Source: Lysinibacillus xylanilyticus
Lineage (GTDB): Bacteria > Bacillota > Bacilli > Bacillales_A > Planococcaceae
DNA: 64,000 nt
Reading direction: 5' to 3'
Assembly: GCF_001183605.1 (NCBI RefSeq)
Contig: NZ_LFXJ01000010.1
Span: 917,167 to 981,166 of the forward strand
The translations under genes and the position numbers were made by a program. Under the pieces are notes generated by a model, which worked only from the letters and a program-made list of their open reading frames with translations, was not told where the DNA came from and made no database searches. Positions 35,101 through 44,608 of this stretch are shown piece by piece (the first letter of the stretch is position 1; each line of letters starts with the position of its first letter).

Positions 35101-36147
35101 ATGAATCCGTCTGTTACTCAAAAAGAAAGAATCGTTTCATTAGATATTATTCGAGGGCTAGCGTTATTTGGCATTTTGTTTATAAATGTAGCGGCCTACC
35201 AGGTAATAGTAGAGGGAGGACCGATGCCTGACTTTAGTGGAATTAATGGTATTATTGATAAGCTTATTGATATTTTTATTGAGAAGAAATTCTTTTCGAT
35301 TTTTTCATTCCTCTTTGGTGTAGGTTTTTATATTTTTGCTTCACGTGCAGAAGCGCGTGGCGATAAACCAAGATGGCGTTTTGCAAGACGTTTACTAGCT
35401 TTATTATTAATTGGTATTGTTCATTTGTTTATTTTTTGGGGTTCAATCCTTGCTATCTATGCAGTAATAGGCTTTTTACCAATTCCATTCTATAATGCAA
35501 AGGTTTCAACAATTAGTAAATGGCTATTTGCTATCATTACTGTTCATATCCTAAGCATTCTCGGGCAAATGTTTATGCCAAACCAAGGAGCCTTTTCAAC
35601 TGTTTTTGGTTTTTTAGGAAATGATGCAGTTACTATTTTTATCATGTTTTTAACTGGTTTTTTAGTAGCAAAAGCTGATTGGATTAGTCATGTAAGTGAA
35701 TACTCAAAACAAATAAAATGGATTCAATTTGTGACATTCCCACTTTTTGTAGGTATCTCTCTTTGGATTTGGTTTGCTGCTCAAGGGGAAGATCAAAATC
35801 TACAATTCATTATTGGTTTAGGGGTAATTCCAACAACGTATTTTTATTTAACTTGTCTATTTGTTATATTAGAGAATAAGAAAATTGCGAAGCTTCTTAA
35901 ACCAATTGGACGAGTTGGTCAGATGGCATTTACAAACTATTTAGCTCAAAGCTTTATAGGCCTAACTATTATGTCATTAATGGGGCTAGAAGTTGTTTCT
36001 CCTTCTGACGTAGTAATCATTGCAATCCTAACTTTTGTCATTCAAATTATCTTTAGTGTCATCTGGTTTAAATTCTTTAAAATGGGGCCATTTGAAAAGT
36101 TATGGCGCTTCATGACATATGGAAGAAAAGCAGTGCCGAATAAATAA
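35101..36147 (+). CDS. DUF418 family membrane protein
   Basis: A 348-residue protein of the DUF418 (YeiB-like) family. The N-terminal signature RIVSLDIIRGLALFGILFIN is followed by about nine membrane helices, and the C-terminal DUF418 part includes GRVGQMAFTNYLAQS and the ending GPFEKLWR. ATG 35101 has AAGGAG 9 bp upstream; the longer frame from 35077 has none. Function is unproven; the family is related to acyltransferase-like membrane proteins. Confidence 0.88.
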   Translation: MNPSVTQKERIVSLDIIRGLALFGILFINVAAYQVIVEGGPMPDFSGINGIIDKLIDIFIEKKFFSIFSFLFGVGFYIFASRAEARGDKPRWRFARRLLALLLIGIVHLFIFWGSILAIYAVIGFLPIPFYNAKVSTISKWLFAIITVHILSILGQMFMPNQGAFSTVFGFLGNDAVTIFIMFLTGFLVAKADWISHVSEYSKQIKWIQFVTFPLFVGISLWIWFAAQGEDQNLQFIIGLGVIPTTYFYLTCLFVILENKKIAKLLKPIGRVGQMAFTNYLAQSFIGLTIMSLMGLEVVSPSDVVIIAILTFVIQIIFSVIWFKFFKMGPFEKLWRFMTYGRKAVPNK

Positions 36148-36159
36148 ACAATTTTGTGC

Positions 36160-36206
36160 AAAACTCCCTGATGGTGAATGATTCAATTCCATTAGGGAGT
36201 TTTTAG
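36160..36206 (+). terminator. Terminator after DUF418 gene
   Basis: AAAACTCCCTGATGG (36160-36174) pairs with CCATTAGGGAGTTTT (36189-36204) with one mismatch region. Confidence 0.85.
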
Positions 36207-36297
36207 TGCAATAATAATATGTATGAATTTGTAAAAAATGAAACCTGAAGAAGGAGACATCCGTAAAATAGATATCGACATAAAGGAGTAATATGAT

Positions 36298-36990
36298 ATG
36301 GCAAAACAAATGAAAAATTATATTGCAGTTACAACAGCGTCATTTATGGCTATGCAATTAGCTGCATGTGGGAATACAGAGACGCGGACTGTTGAAGAGT
36401 CTCCTGCTACTACAAATAATGTAACGCAAGAAAATAATACTACATCAGCAGGGGATGATTTACAAAGTGTCTACGATAGCGACATGGCAAATGCATGTGA
36501 TGAATGGAAAGAAAATGATGATGGTTCTTTCGAGTGTCTAGATGAGCATTCGCCTCATTATGCACATCATTTCTTTAATGGACTTATGTATGCAACTACC
36601 GGAGCAATGCTAGGAAGTGCTATTTATAAAAGCCGCAATCTAAGAAATGGTACAGATAGAGACGATAAAAACGGTGGTTCAGCAGTGCCACGTACGACGC
36701 ATAGCAATACTACAAATTCAAATGGAATCACGACGAACGACACCCAAAATCCATCTGGTACAACATCTAGTAGCTCAAATAACTCAACAACAAATAGTTC
36801 AAATACAAATAACTCAAATTCAAATACAGACGGTACCAAGTCTTATTCGAGTGGCAAGCGTTCTTACTCAAATAGTTCAGGTTCATCGACGAATAGTTCT
36901 AGTTCTTATTCAAATCACTCATCATCCAGCACAGGGAAATCAGGCTTTGGCTCAGGTGGTGCCTCACGAGGTGGCTCTTCATCTTCGTAA
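36298..36990 (+). CDS. YgiB-like lipoprotein with Ser/Asn-rich tail
   Basis: A 230-residue protein. The N-terminus carries a lipobox (QLAAC, lipidated C24), so it is a membrane-anchored lipoprotein. A short folded part (about 55-120) has two cysteines (CDEWKENDDGSFEC) and a glycine-rich hydrophobic stretch FFNGLMYATTGAMLGSAIY, and the rest (about 125-230) is low-complexity Ser/Asn/Thr/Gly. The arrangement, and the ATP-grasp gene 14 bp downstream, recall E. coli YgiB (DUF1190) and YgiC. AAAGGAG precedes the start. Assignment to DUF1190 is by context and general form, not by a firm motif. Confidence 0.65.
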   Translation: MAKQMKNYIAVTTASFMAMQLAACGNTETRTVEESPATTNNVTQENNTTSAGDDLQSVYDSDMANACDEWKENDDGSFECLDEHSPHYAHHFFNGLMYATTGAMLGSAIYKSRNLRNGTDRDDKNGGSAVPRTTHSNTTNSNGITTNDTQNPSGTTSSSSNNSTTNSSNTNNSNSNTDGTKSYSSGKRSYSNSSGSSTNSSSSYSNHSSSSTGKSGFGSGGASRGGSSSS

Positions 36991-37004
36991 AAGGAGAAAA
37001 CAAT

Positions 37005-38264
37005 ATGGATAATTATTTTCAACAACGCCAAGCATTTTATTCTCAATTTCCTAATTTCTTTCCTGACTTTGAGGATCTAGAGTATGCTTTATACGATGTT
37101 CTAGATTTACCTAAAGAGAAGATTGATGAAATAAACTATGCATCTACTATACTTTGGAAAATATTTTTGAAGGTTGGGAAACAATTTAAGCATTTATCGG
37201 ATGAACAACTTTTAGCATTAGGCATTCGTTCTGAAATGCTCCCATATATTCAATTAGATTATTTACAGCAACAATCGATACTAGCTCGCTTCGATTTTAT
37301 TTGTACAGAGGACGGGCAAATAAAATGTCTTGAACTAAATGGTGAAACGCCATTTCTTGTTCAAGAAACCTTTGAAATGAATGAAGCGCTTTGTCAGCAT
37401 TTAGGATTTGATAGTCCGAATGATGTTTCAGCATTACATAAAACCTTGTCCGGTGCACTTTTTGCCGCTATGCATTTTTTAAATGATTTGAAAAAACCTA
37501 AAATCGTCATTACAGGGAAAACGGCTGCAGAAGATTATGAGGAATACTGTCAGGTACAGTTTTTAAAGAAATGTATACCTTTTGATGTAGAATATGTTCC
37601 TATACAAGAGTTAATCATTTTTTCTAGCAACACTGCTAATATAGCTCGAGGCCTTTATACGCCTACAATGGAGAAAATTGATATTTTGTATCGTCCCGCG
37701 CACCCAGTAGAGTTTTTAATAGATGATGTGTCTTCCGACGGTGATCGTATAGGTCTACAATTACTGGAACTTGTAAAAGATGGGCAGCTTGCTATTATTA
37801 ACGCACCCGCTGCATATGTACTGCAATCGAAAATTTTATTATGGCTGATTTGGGAGCGAAAAGATGATCCTCTTCTTTTTAATGCAGAAGAGCGAGCCGC
37901 TATTCAAAAATATATGTTGCCAACGTATCTTTCGGCAGAGCCATTTGTTCAGGGAAACTTGCCGTTTGTCAAGAAACCTGTCTATTCGCGGGAAGGGAAT
38001 ACTGTAGAAATTTATGCAGGGGATGGTACGAAAACGAATGCCTCTGCATATACCCATTATGATGATAATTTGTTTATTTATCAGCAGTATGTGGAAATGC
38101 CATCTATAACAATAAAGCTAAAGGATGGATTACAGACAAAGAAATGGTTAATCGGCTCATTTATCGCTGATAATCGTGCATGTGGCTTATCTTGTAGAGT
38201 AGGCAATCAAATTACAGAATGGGATTCTCACTGGTTAGCCGTTGGATATAGGGAAGAAACCTAA
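37005..38264 (+). CDS. Glutathionylspermidine synthase-like ATP-grasp protein (YgiC-like)
   Basis: A 419-residue protein of the GSP_synth family, which joins a carboxyl to an amine with ATP. Recognisable are FDFICTEDGQIKCLELNGETPF near 88-109 (metal and substrate loop), LYRPAHPVEFL, APAAYVLQSKILLWLIWE, the ATP-grasp lysine region NLPFVKKPVYSREG and the C-terminal SGL-like segment GSFIADNRACGLSCRVG. No amidase domain is fused, as in YgiC and YjfC. Its partner is the upstream lipoprotein. The true peptide or polyamine substrate is unknown. Confidence 0.85.
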   Translation: MDNYFQQRQAFYSQFPNFFPDFEDLEYALYDVLDLPKEKIDEINYASTILWKIFLKVGKQFKHLSDEQLLALGIRSEMLPYIQLDYLQQQSILARFDFICTEDGQIKCLELNGETPFLVQETFEMNEALCQHLGFDSPNDVSALHKTLSGALFAAMHFLNDLKKPKIVITGKTAAEDYEEYCQVQFLKKCIPFDVEYVPIQELIIFSSNTANIARGLYTPTMEKIDILYRPAHPVEFLIDDVSSDGDRIGLQLLELVKDGQLAIINAPAAYVLQSKILLWLIWERKDDPLLFNAEERAAIQKYMLPTYLSAEPFVQGNLPFVKKPVYSREGNTVEIYAGDGTKTNASAYTHYDDNLFIYQQYVEMPSITIKLKDGLQTKKWLIGSFIADNRACGLSCRVGNQITEWDSHWLAVGYREET

Positions 38265-38268
38265 AAAA

Positions 38269-38299
38269 ATCGGCGAGACTTTATAAAGGTTTCGCCGAT
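38269..38299. terminator. Bidirectional terminator
   Basis: ATCGGCGA (38269-38276) pairs with TCGCCGAT (38292-38299), with an A-run on the left and T-rich sequence on the right. It serves the convergent genes ending at 38264 and 38307. Confidence 0.8.
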
Positions 38300-38306
38300 A
38301 ATTATT

Positions 38307-38780
38307 TTACTCGTTCCAGCCTTTACAGACGTCAACCCATTCTTGATATGGAGTATAGGTTTCTAGTTCAGAAATAGTAAGCTCAATAGCGGAGTTGCTA
38401 CTACCGCATGCGGGAAATACTGTTGTGAAGCGTTTAAGTGATTCATCTAAATAAATAGCCACGCCCCCATTCACACCAAAAGGACAAACACCTCCTACCT
38501 CGTGTCCAATCTTTTCAAGCACTGCATCTTTTCCAAGCATCTTTGCCTTTGTACCAAAGACGGCTTTATATTTTGCATTGTCGACTTTGGCATCGCCTGC
38601 AGCAACAATTAATATCGCTCCATCGTTCACGAGAAACGATAAGGATTTCGCAATGCGTTCAGGCTCGCACCCGAGTGCCTGTGCCGCTAGTTCAACGGTC
38701 GCTGAGCTTTCGTTTAGCTCCTGTATTTTGTGTTCCACATTCCATTGCGCTAAATGTTTACGCACTTTTTCAATTGCCAT
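38307..38780 (-). CDS. YbaK/EbsC-type aminoacyl-tRNA deacylase
   Basis: A 157-residue protein of the YbaK/ProRS-associated domain family, which hydrolyses mischarged tRNA such as Cys- or Ala-tRNA(Pro). Visible are the N-terminal VRKHLAQW, the conserved lysine in RIAKSLSFLV, the GDAKVDNAKYKAVFG block and the GGVCPFGV loop. B. subtilis YwhH is of this type. It is a single gene with AGGAGG ahead of the start, divergent from the following PstS-like gene. Confidence 0.9.
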   Translation of the reverse strand: MAIEKVRKHLAQWNVEHKIQELNESSATVELAAQALGCEPERIAKSLSFLVNDGAILIVAAGDAKVDNAKYKAVFGTKAKMLGKDAVLEKIGHEVGGVCPFGVNGGVAIYLDESLKRFTTVFPACGSSNSAIELTISELETYTPYQEWVDVCKGWNE

Positions 38781-38916
38781 ATGTAATACCTCCTTACAAT
38801 ACTAAGTTTTATTTTAACATAATTTTCAGAATATACAGTTGTGTTATCTCCCCAAAATAACCTATTATAAAATAAGTTGGTATAAAATTACACTTTTGGA
38901 GGTGGAGCCACTGATT

Positions 38917-40062
38917 ATGAAAGTGCTACAGTCACTTTTTGTACTAATAGGATTATTATTTTTCACTGGAGTAGTTGCGCTGTATGTAATTATTAGTGGT
39001 GGGCTACATTTTAGAGGATTACTCTTAACTGTACCGATCTGTTTATTTGTCCTATTTGTTTGTTTAATTTTTAATTGGTTGACAACAACAAAACGGAAGA
39101 TATGGTTAGCTGGAGTAATGGGCATTACGTTGTTGATAGCCTCGATTAAGCCTATTCAACATTACTATAAAATGAGTATTCCAACTGTTGATGCAGAAGT
39201 TAATGTGTTAGTCTATCAACCATTTACAGAGCAAAATAAAGTAGTAAAGTCAGATTCAAAGGCTTCATTGCAATTAGTTGAGTCACTACCACGCTTAGAT
39301 GGGGCGACGGCGATGTATCCACTGTATGCTGCCTTTGTAGAAGCGACATATCCAAAGGGTAACTATCCATATGATAGAAGTAGAGTGATGGTGAGTCGTA
39401 CACTCGAAGCTTATCAAAATTTGATTTCAGGAGAAGTTGACCTGATTTTTGTAGCAGCACCATCTGAATCACAAAAGAGGCAAGCAGAGATGAAAGGTCT
39501 TACATTTGACATGACCCCTATTGGACGAGAGGCATTTGTCTTTTTCGTCAATCATAAGAACAGCGTAGAAAATTTATCACTGGAGCAGTTCAAACAAATA
39601 TACGCTGGGAAAATTACGAATTGGCATGAGGTCGGTGGTGAAAATGCTGCGATTCGTGCCTTTCAACGTCCGGCAGATAGTGGAAGCCAAACAGCACTTG
39701 AAAGTATTATGGGAGATACACCCATCATGGAAGCACCTGCTGAAAATGTTGCAACTGGTATGGGTGGTATTATTCATGAGGTATCACAATATCGTAATTA
39801 TAAAAATGCCATTGGCTACACGTTTAGATTTTACTCAACAGAAATGGTGAATAATAAAGAAATTAAATTATTGTCCATTGATGGGATCGCGCCCACAAAG
39901 GAAAATATTCGTAATGGTACATACCCACTCGTATCTGAATTTTATGCTGTTACAGCAGGAACAGATAATCCTAATGTAAAGAAGTTTATCGACTGGATTG
40001 TATCAGATGAGGGGCAAGCACTAGTTGAAAAAGTTGGTTATGTACGGGTAGAAAATGACTGA
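38917..40062 (+). CDS. Membrane-anchored PstS-like substrate-binding protein
   Basis: A 381-residue protein with three membrane helices over about 5-95 and then a PBP-like domain of the phosphate-binding PstS type: LDGATAMYPLYAAFVEATYP, the RADSGSQTALE-like phosphate loop QRPADSGSQT, the IYAGKITNWHEVGG signature and the AIGYTFRFY strand. It is tethered by helices, unlike classic lipidated PstS, and no pstCAB genes follow. ATG 38917 is used; GGAGGTGG lies 11 bp upstream. A sensory or scavenging role for phosphate is likely but unproven. Confidence 0.82.
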   Translation: MKVLQSLFVLIGLLFFTGVVALYVIISGGLHFRGLLLTVPICLFVLFVCLIFNWLTTTKRKIWLAGVMGITLLIASIKPIQHYYKMSIPTVDAEVNVLVYQPFTEQNKVVKSDSKASLQLVESLPRLDGATAMYPLYAAFVEATYPKGNYPYDRSRVMVSRTLEAYQNLISGEVDLIFVAAPSESQKRQAEMKGLTFDMTPIGREAFVFFVNHKNSVENLSLEQFKQIYAGKITNWHEVGGENAAIRAFQRPADSGSQTALESIMGDTPIMEAPAENVATGMGGIIHEVSQYRNYKNAIGYTFRFYSTEMVNNKEIKLLSIDGIAPTKENIRNGTYPLVSEFYAVTAGTDNPNVKKFIDWIVSDEGQALVEKVGYVRVEND

Positions 40063-40100
40063 ATAGTTTGCTATACTAGTATCACAATCAAATATGATAG

Positions 40101-40225
40101 TTTTCTAGGGTTCCGTAGCAAATGCTAGTCTGGTCCGAGAGAAAACCACAAATTGATTTTGTGACACGGAAGGATAAAAGCCTGGGAGGTACTGTTTACA
40201 GCAGTGCTCCGTAGGCTTTTTTTTT
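40101..40225 (+). ncRNA. Guanidine-I riboswitch (ykkC-yxkD) with terminator
   Basis: The blocks CTAGGGTTCCG, CTGGTCCGAGAGA, ACACGGAAGGATAAAAGCC and GGGAG are those of the guanidine-I class. The 3' AGCCT..GGAG strand pairs with CTCC..AGGCT (about 40180-40216) and nine T follow, so guanidine should release the terminator. The regulated SMR genes start 410 bp downstream, after a tandem array. Confidence 0.95.
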
Positions 40226-40306
40226 GGGCAACTGAGGGAAGGAAGTTAAAGAAAAAGGTCAATTCAAGGTTTAGGTTACCGAACACTAATCAGGGGTAGG
40301 TCACAA

Positions 40307-40553
40307 AAACTGCTCGGGTAAGCCTAAGAAGTGATCAGGTATGTACTAAACTGCTCGGGTAAGCCTAAGAAGTGATCAGGTATGTACTAAACTGCTCGGG
40401 TAAGCCTAAGAAGTGATCAGGTATGTCACTAAACTGCTCGGGTAAGCCTAAGAAGTGATCAGGTATGTCACTAAACTGCTCGGGTAAGCCTAAGAAGTGA
40501 TCAGGTATGTCATTAAACTGCTCGGGTAAGCCGAAGAAGTGATCAGGTATGTC
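40307..40553. repeat. 41-42 bp tandem array (6 units) between riboswitch and SMR genes
   Basis: Six near-identical units AAACTGCTCGGGTAAGCCTA + AGAAGTGATCAGGTATGTCACT, preceded by a decayed partial unit (about 40281-40305). Each unit can be split into two alike 21 bp halves, ACTGCTCGGGTAAGCCTAAGA and AGTGATCAGGTATGTCACTAA-like. Units differ at the ACT/CACT junction only. There are no variable spacers, so it is not CRISPR. An open frame enters from it, but the SMR start is later. Confidence 0.9.
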
Positions 40554-40635
40554 GGAGAACGACTCGCTTTGCTCAAAGAGAACTGCTCATAAAAGTCATT
40601 CATCCGTGTCTAACAATAAAATGGAGGAAATCGCA

Positions 40636-40977
40636 ATGAACAAACAATGGTTAAGTGTCATAATTGCCGCTTTTTTTGAAGTCGGCTGGGTTATTGGCTT
40701 AAAGCATGCAGAGAATGCACTCGAATGGACTGGTACAGTTATTGCAATTTTTGTTAGCTTTTATTTACTAATTAAGGCTGGAGAAAGCTTACCGGTAGGC
40801 ACTGTTTATGCAGTATTCGTTGGCTTGGGAACAGCGGGTACTGTGTTTGCTGATAGCTTATTGTTCGGAGAGCCATGGAAATTAGGCAAAATTTTATGTA
40901 TCGTCGTTTTACTTGCAGGCGTCGTCGGTTTAAAGCTAGTGACAGGGGAGCCTAAAGAAAAAGAGGTGAATGAATAA
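40636..40977 (+). CDS. ykkC: SMR guanidinium exporter subunit (YkkC/Gdx-like)
   Basis: A 113-residue small multidrug resistance protein with four membrane helices and the essential glutamate E15 in [13 protein letters not shown]. Under a guanidine-I riboswitch such proteins export guanidinium, usually as a heteromer with the next gene. ATG 40636 follows AATGGAGG; the longer frame from 40549 lies in the repeat array. The stop and the next start share one base (TAATG). Confidence 0.9.
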   Translation: MNKQWLSVIIAAFFEVGWVIGLKHAENALEWTGTVIAIFVSFYLLIKAGESLPVGTVYAVFVGLGTAGTVFADSLLFGEPWKLGKILCIVVLLAGVVGLKLVTGEPKEKEVNE

Positions 40978-41291
40978 TGGCATGGTTTGCATTAGTAGTC
41001 GCGGGGCTATGTGAGATGATGGGTGTTTATATGATTAGTAAATATAATAATGCTAAAAGTATAAAAAATTTAGTGTTATTGATTTTTGCGTTTACATTGA
41101 GCTTTGCTGGCCTTGCATATGCCATGGAAACATTACCGATGGGTACAGCCTATGCAATTTGGACAGGAATTGGAGCGGCAGGTGGTGCATTACTTGGTAT
41201 GTTGTTGTTCAATGAATCTAAGGATTGGAGACGTATTGTTTGCATTGTTCTTGTTTTAGGGGCAGCGATATTTTTGAAATTATTATCTTAG
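40977..41291 (+). CDS. ykkD: SMR guanidinium exporter subunit (YkkD/Gdx-like)
   Basis: A 104-residue SMR protein with four membrane helices and the glutamate E13 in GLCEMMGVYMISKY. It forms the second half of the heteromeric exporter with the upstream gene, to which it is fused by a TAATG overlap. The Gdx-type loop GTAYAIWTGIGAAG is present. No further gene follows on this strand. Confidence 0.9.
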   Translation: MAWFALVVAGLCEMMGVYMISKYNNAKSIKNLVLLIFAFTLSFAGLAYAMETLPMGTAYAIWTGIGAAGGALLGMLLFNESKDWRRIVCIVLVLGAAIFLKLLS

Positions 41292-41354
41292 TTAATAGTC
41301 ATCTGGCATCGGTCTAATCGTTGCGGGGTGACTTTTTTATTGACCGTAAAAAAA

Positions 41355-41382
41355 GACAGACAACCATTGTCAGTTGTCCGTC
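41355..41382 (-). terminator. Terminator of opuA operon
   Basis: GAC-GACAAC (41355-41364, one bulged A) pairs with GTTGTC-GTC (41373-41382). On the minus strand seven T follow, so it ends the opuA transcript. Confidence 0.8.
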
Positions 41383-41394
41383 GTTTGTTGAAAA

Positions 41395-42270
41395 TTATTT
41401 CTTTACATCCTTCGTCCATTCAGCAACTTTGTCTGCATTGGCTTCTACCCAATCTTTAGCAGCTTCTTTTGGGTCTTTACCATCCATAATTTCTAGGATA
41501 ACACTCTCTAAGTCTTCTGATGTCCAGTGGAAGTTATCTAGTACAGAATATACATCTGGTTGATCTTCTTTTAAACCTTTACGAGCGAATGTGTTAATCG
41601 TTTCTTCGCCACCATAAACGCCTTTTGGATCTTCCAAGTATTTAAGATCATATTTAGCGAATTTCCAGTGAGGAGACCAGCCTGTCACGACTATGTCTTC
41701 TTTATTTTTAATTGCTTTAGCAAGAGACGTTGTCATAGCACCAGATGAAGAAGTTAATAGATTCCAATCTGCTAAATTATCATATTCATCTAAAGCTTTT
41801 TCAGTAGCAGCTGTAATCCCTGCACCAGGTTCAATACCTGTAATTGTGTGATCTGCTTGATTTTTTAAATCCTCAATCGAATTAACGTCCATATAGCTTG
41901 GTACAACTAGACCTATTTTGGCACCAGAAAGGTTTTCACCGAGCTCATCAAGGTCGTCCTTATATTTTTCGTACTGTGGGGCATGAGTATTTGGTAACCA
42001 TGCAGCTACCATACCATCTGCTTCACCTTTTGAAACAGCCTCCCACATAATTGCATTATCAAGTGGTGTTAATGTTACATTGTAGCCTAAATCCTCTAGC
42101 ACCTGACCAACTACATTAGTTGAAGCAATTTCTGTATCCCATTCAACGTAGGCTAGATTGACGTCCTTTGAGTTACCATCGCTCTTACTTGAATCCTCAC
42201 CATTACATGCGGCTAGCAAAAAGCCAAGCCCTAAAGCCATTCCTAATTTAGTTAATGTTTTTAGTTTCAT
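41395..42270 (-). CDS. opuAC: Glycine betaine-binding lipoprotein OpuAC
   Basis: The extracellular substrate-binding lipoprotein of the OpuA glycine betaine ABC transporter. It has 291 residues, with lipobox LLAAC and lipidated C22. The OpuAC fold has YVEWDTEIASTNVV, the aromatic-cage tryptophans in MVAAWLPN and VTGWSPHW. It is the last gene of opuAA-AB-AC. The 110 bp before it lack an obvious promoter. Confidence 0.95.
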   Translation of the reverse strand: MKLKTLTKLGMALGLGFLLAACNGEDSSKSDGNSKDVNLAYVEWDTEIASTNVVGQVLEDLGYNVTLTPLDNAIMWEAVSKGEADGMVAAWLPNTHAPQYEKYKDDLDELGENLSGAKIGLVVPSYMDVNSIEDLKNQADHTITGIEPGAGITAATEKALDEYDNLADWNLLTSSSGAMTTSLAKAIKNKEDIVVTGWSPHWKFAKYDLKYLEDPKGVYGGEETINTFARKGLKEDQPDVYSVLDNFHWTSEDLESVILEIMDGKDPKEAAKDWVEANADKVAEWTKDVKK

Positions 42271-42379
42271 CGAATCTTCCTTTCATATCATATATTAATA
42301 GTTTTGTATCAAACTATAAAATGTAAATCTCAGTTGTGAAAGCGAAGAACTAAGATTTGCGTTATTCAAATGTCTTTTT

Positions 42380-43234
42380 TTATACGGCTTTCTTCTTATT
42401 AAAGCTTTGAGTTAAGCGGTCTATTATAATGGCGAAAATTACTAGACCTAAACCAGCAACAAAGCCATTTCCAACCTGTGTACGTTGTAGTGCAGTTAAT
42501 ACTTCGCGTCCTAAACCAGGTGCACCGATCATTGAGGCAGTTACAACCATTGACAGTGATAGCATAACAGTCTGGTTAATCCCCGCCATTATAGTTGATT
42601 TTGCAAGTGGGATTTCTACTTTAAATAGTTTTTGATTTGAAGTACTACCATATGAATCCGCAGCTTCTACTAATTCTTTTGGTACTTGGCGAATTCCAAG
42701 GTTCGTCATACGTACAGTTGGTGGTAAGGCAAAAATAACGGATGCAAATACGCCAGGTACGATCCCAATACCAAAGAAGGCAACGGCAGGAATCAAGTAC
42801 ACGAAGCCAGGCATTGTTTGCATGAAATCGAGTATCGGCTTAATCACATTTTCTGCTACAGTTGACTTGGACATTAGAATGCCAAGAGGAATACCTAAAA
42901 TGATTGAAATGATACTTGAGAAGAGCACGAGCGTAGTTGTTTCCATAAGATGTGTCCATAGGCCTTGATTATAAATAAATAACAAACCAATTAATGAAAA
43001 CGTTGCGAGCCCGAATTTTTTGCCGGTAACGAAAAAGGCAAAAATGACAACAAGTAAAATAAGAATAATCGGAGGAATGCTCACTAACAAATCAGTGACC
43101 TGATTCATGAGTAGTTTTCCATTTTTTTGAATTAAGTTAAAAAACACTGAAAAATTACTCGTCAACCAGTCCATAACTGATTCTACCCATGGTCCCAATG
43201 GTATAGCTGGGATATTGTCTAAAAATTTATTCAT
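42380..43234 (-). CDS. opuAB: Glycine betaine ABC transporter permease OpuAB
   Basis: The membrane subunit of OpuA. It has 284 residues from the ATG at 43234 (B. subtilis OpuAB has 282); the open frame extends to 43312 but GAGGAGG on the minus strand is placed for 43234 and MNKFLDNIP matches the family start. About six to seven helices and the permease loop [31 protein letters not shown] are visible. It overlaps opuAA by 8 bp. Confidence 0.94.
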   Translation of the reverse strand: MNKFLDNIPAIPLGPWVESVMDWLTSNFSVFFNLIQKNGKLLMNQVTDLLVSIPPIILILLVVIFAFFVTGKKFGLATFSLIGLLFIYNQGLWTHLMETTTLVLFSSIISIILGIPLGILMSKSTVAENVIKPILDFMQTMPGFVYLIPAVAFFGIGIVPGVFASVIFALPPTVRMTNLGIRQVPKELVEAADSYGSTSNQKLFKVEIPLAKSTIMAGINQTVMLSLSMVVTASMIGAPGLGREVLTALQRTQVGNGFVAGLGLVIFAIIIDRLTQSFNKKKAV

Positions 43235-44426
43235 GTGAAACAGCCTCCTCATCGCTAGTTGAAAGTGCTTCGATGACAACGCCCCGGATGAGAACACCAA
43301 GTAAGCGCTCATCTTTTACAACTGCAATAGGAGTAGGAGAATTATAAATCATGCCTAAAATATCCTGTAAAAGCATATCTGGTGGAACGGTTAACATATC
43401 TGATTGAACAATCGAATGTACCGTTTGTTCTTGTCTTTTAGCTGCAGCCCGAGCGTCGTCAGCAGTAATATAGCCTTTTAAATGTCGGTTTTTGTCAACA
43501 GCCATTAGTAAACTAACTGTTTCTTCACGCATTCTTTTAAGTGCTACGGTCGGTCCATCTACATCTACATTGACATATATAGGTCGAACCATGGCATTTT
43601 CAGCAGTTAATACTTTAGAGCGATCGACGTCTTCTACGAAGGTTTTAACATAATCATTTGCAGGATTTGTTAAAATTTCTTCTCCTGTACCAATTTGAAT
43701 GATTGAGCCATCTTTCATAATAGCGATACGATCACCGATACGTAATGCTTCATTCAAATCGTGGGTGATAAATAAAATTGTTTTTTTCATTGTGCTTTGT
43801 AAGTCAAGTAACTCATCTTGCATTTCTTTTCGAATTAATGGATCGAGTGCAGAAAAAGCCTCATCCATTAGTAATATTTCAGGGTCGTTTGCAAGTGCCC
43901 TTGCTAATCCAACACGCTGTTGCATACCACCTGATAATTGACTTGGATATTGGTCCTTATAAGCAAGTAAGCCTGCATTTTCGAGAGCCTGCTCTGCTTT
44001 TGCTTGTCGTTCTTCCTTTGAGACGCCTCTGATTTCAAGACCATATTCAGTATTTTGAAGAAGTGTACGATGGGGGAATAAACCGAAGTTTTGAAAGACC
44101 ATGCTCATTTTGTTTCTTCTTACATTACGTAAACTCTCTTTGCCCATTTTAGAAATATTTTCTCCATCGATGTAAATATTCCCACTTGTAGGCTCTATGA
44201 GACGGTTTAAAAGTCGGATAAGTGTCGACTTCCCACTTCCTGATAATCCCATAATAACGAAAATTTCACCTTCATTTACGGTAAAACTTGCATCGTATAC
44301 ACCAACTGTTGCACCTGTTTCTTTTAAGATATCAGTCTTGCTTTTTTGTTGCTTGACGAGTTCTAATGCTTGGGGAATATGTTTCCCGAAAACTTTAGAA
44401 ACATGTTCCACTTTTATTTTTTCCAA
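43227..44426 (-). CDS. opuAA: Glycine betaine ABC transporter ATPase OpuAA
   Basis: The ATPase of OpuA, 399 residues. Walker [10 protein letters not shown] is near 60-68, the signature is [15 protein letters not shown], Walker [13 protein letters not shown]. Two C-terminal CBS domains (about 275-395, for example [20 protein letters not shown]) sense ionic strength in the family. The start is TTG at 44426: AAAGGAG is well spaced from it on the minus strand and overlaps the GTG at 44435. It is the first gene of opuA, with a candidate BusR operator upstream. Confidence 0.94.
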   Translation of the reverse strand: MEKIKVEHVSKVFGKHIPQALELVKQQKSKTDILKETGATVGVYDASFTVNEGEIFVIMGLSGSGKSTLIRLLNRLIEPTSGNIYIDGENISKMGKESLRNVRRNKMSMVFQNFGLFPHRTLLQNTEYGLEIRGVSKEERQAKAEQALENAGLLAYKDQYPSQLSGGMQQRVGLARALANDPEILLMDEAFSALDPLIRKEMQDELLDLQSTMKKTILFITHDLNEALRIGDRIAIMKDGSIIQIGTGEEILTNPANDYVKTFVEDVDRSKVLTAENAMVRPIYVNVDVDGPTVALKRMREETVSLLMAVDKNRHLKGYITADDARAAAKRQEQTVHSIVQSDMLTVPPDMLLQDILGMIYNSPTPIAVVKDERLLGVLIRGVVIEALSTSDEEAVSHE

Positions 44427-44477
44427 TAGAACCACTCCTTTCGTAGATCAATTTCGCCTTGGCGTAAGGGGTGTTGC

Positions 44478-44572
44478 TTACTTACGCACAGATAATTGCC
44501 ACTGGACGTGGCGTTCTTTAGGCTGAGTCCCTCTATTTCAGTAGGTGTTTGGACACACACTGAATGAAGTTA
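44478..44572 (-). repeat. Dispersed intergenic element, truncated copy
   Basis: In minus orientation it reads GTGTCCAAACACCTACTGAAAT, AGAGGGACTCAGCCTAAAG and CGCCACGTCCAGTGG. Hairpin TTCAGT/ACTGAA and the inner CCAC/GTGG helix are kept, the 3' strand of the outer helix is lost. It lies in the opuAA leader. Confidence 0.75.
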
Positions 44573-44608
44573 AATACTATTTGAGGATAATGATACCCAA
44601 ATATAAAC

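Noticed and set aside
36624..37012. Open frames on both strands within the lipoprotein gene
   Set aside because: They are shadows of the low-complexity Ser/Asn coding sequence.
40307..40553. CRISPR array
   Set aside because: The units are contiguous and lack variable spacers; no cas genes are nearby.
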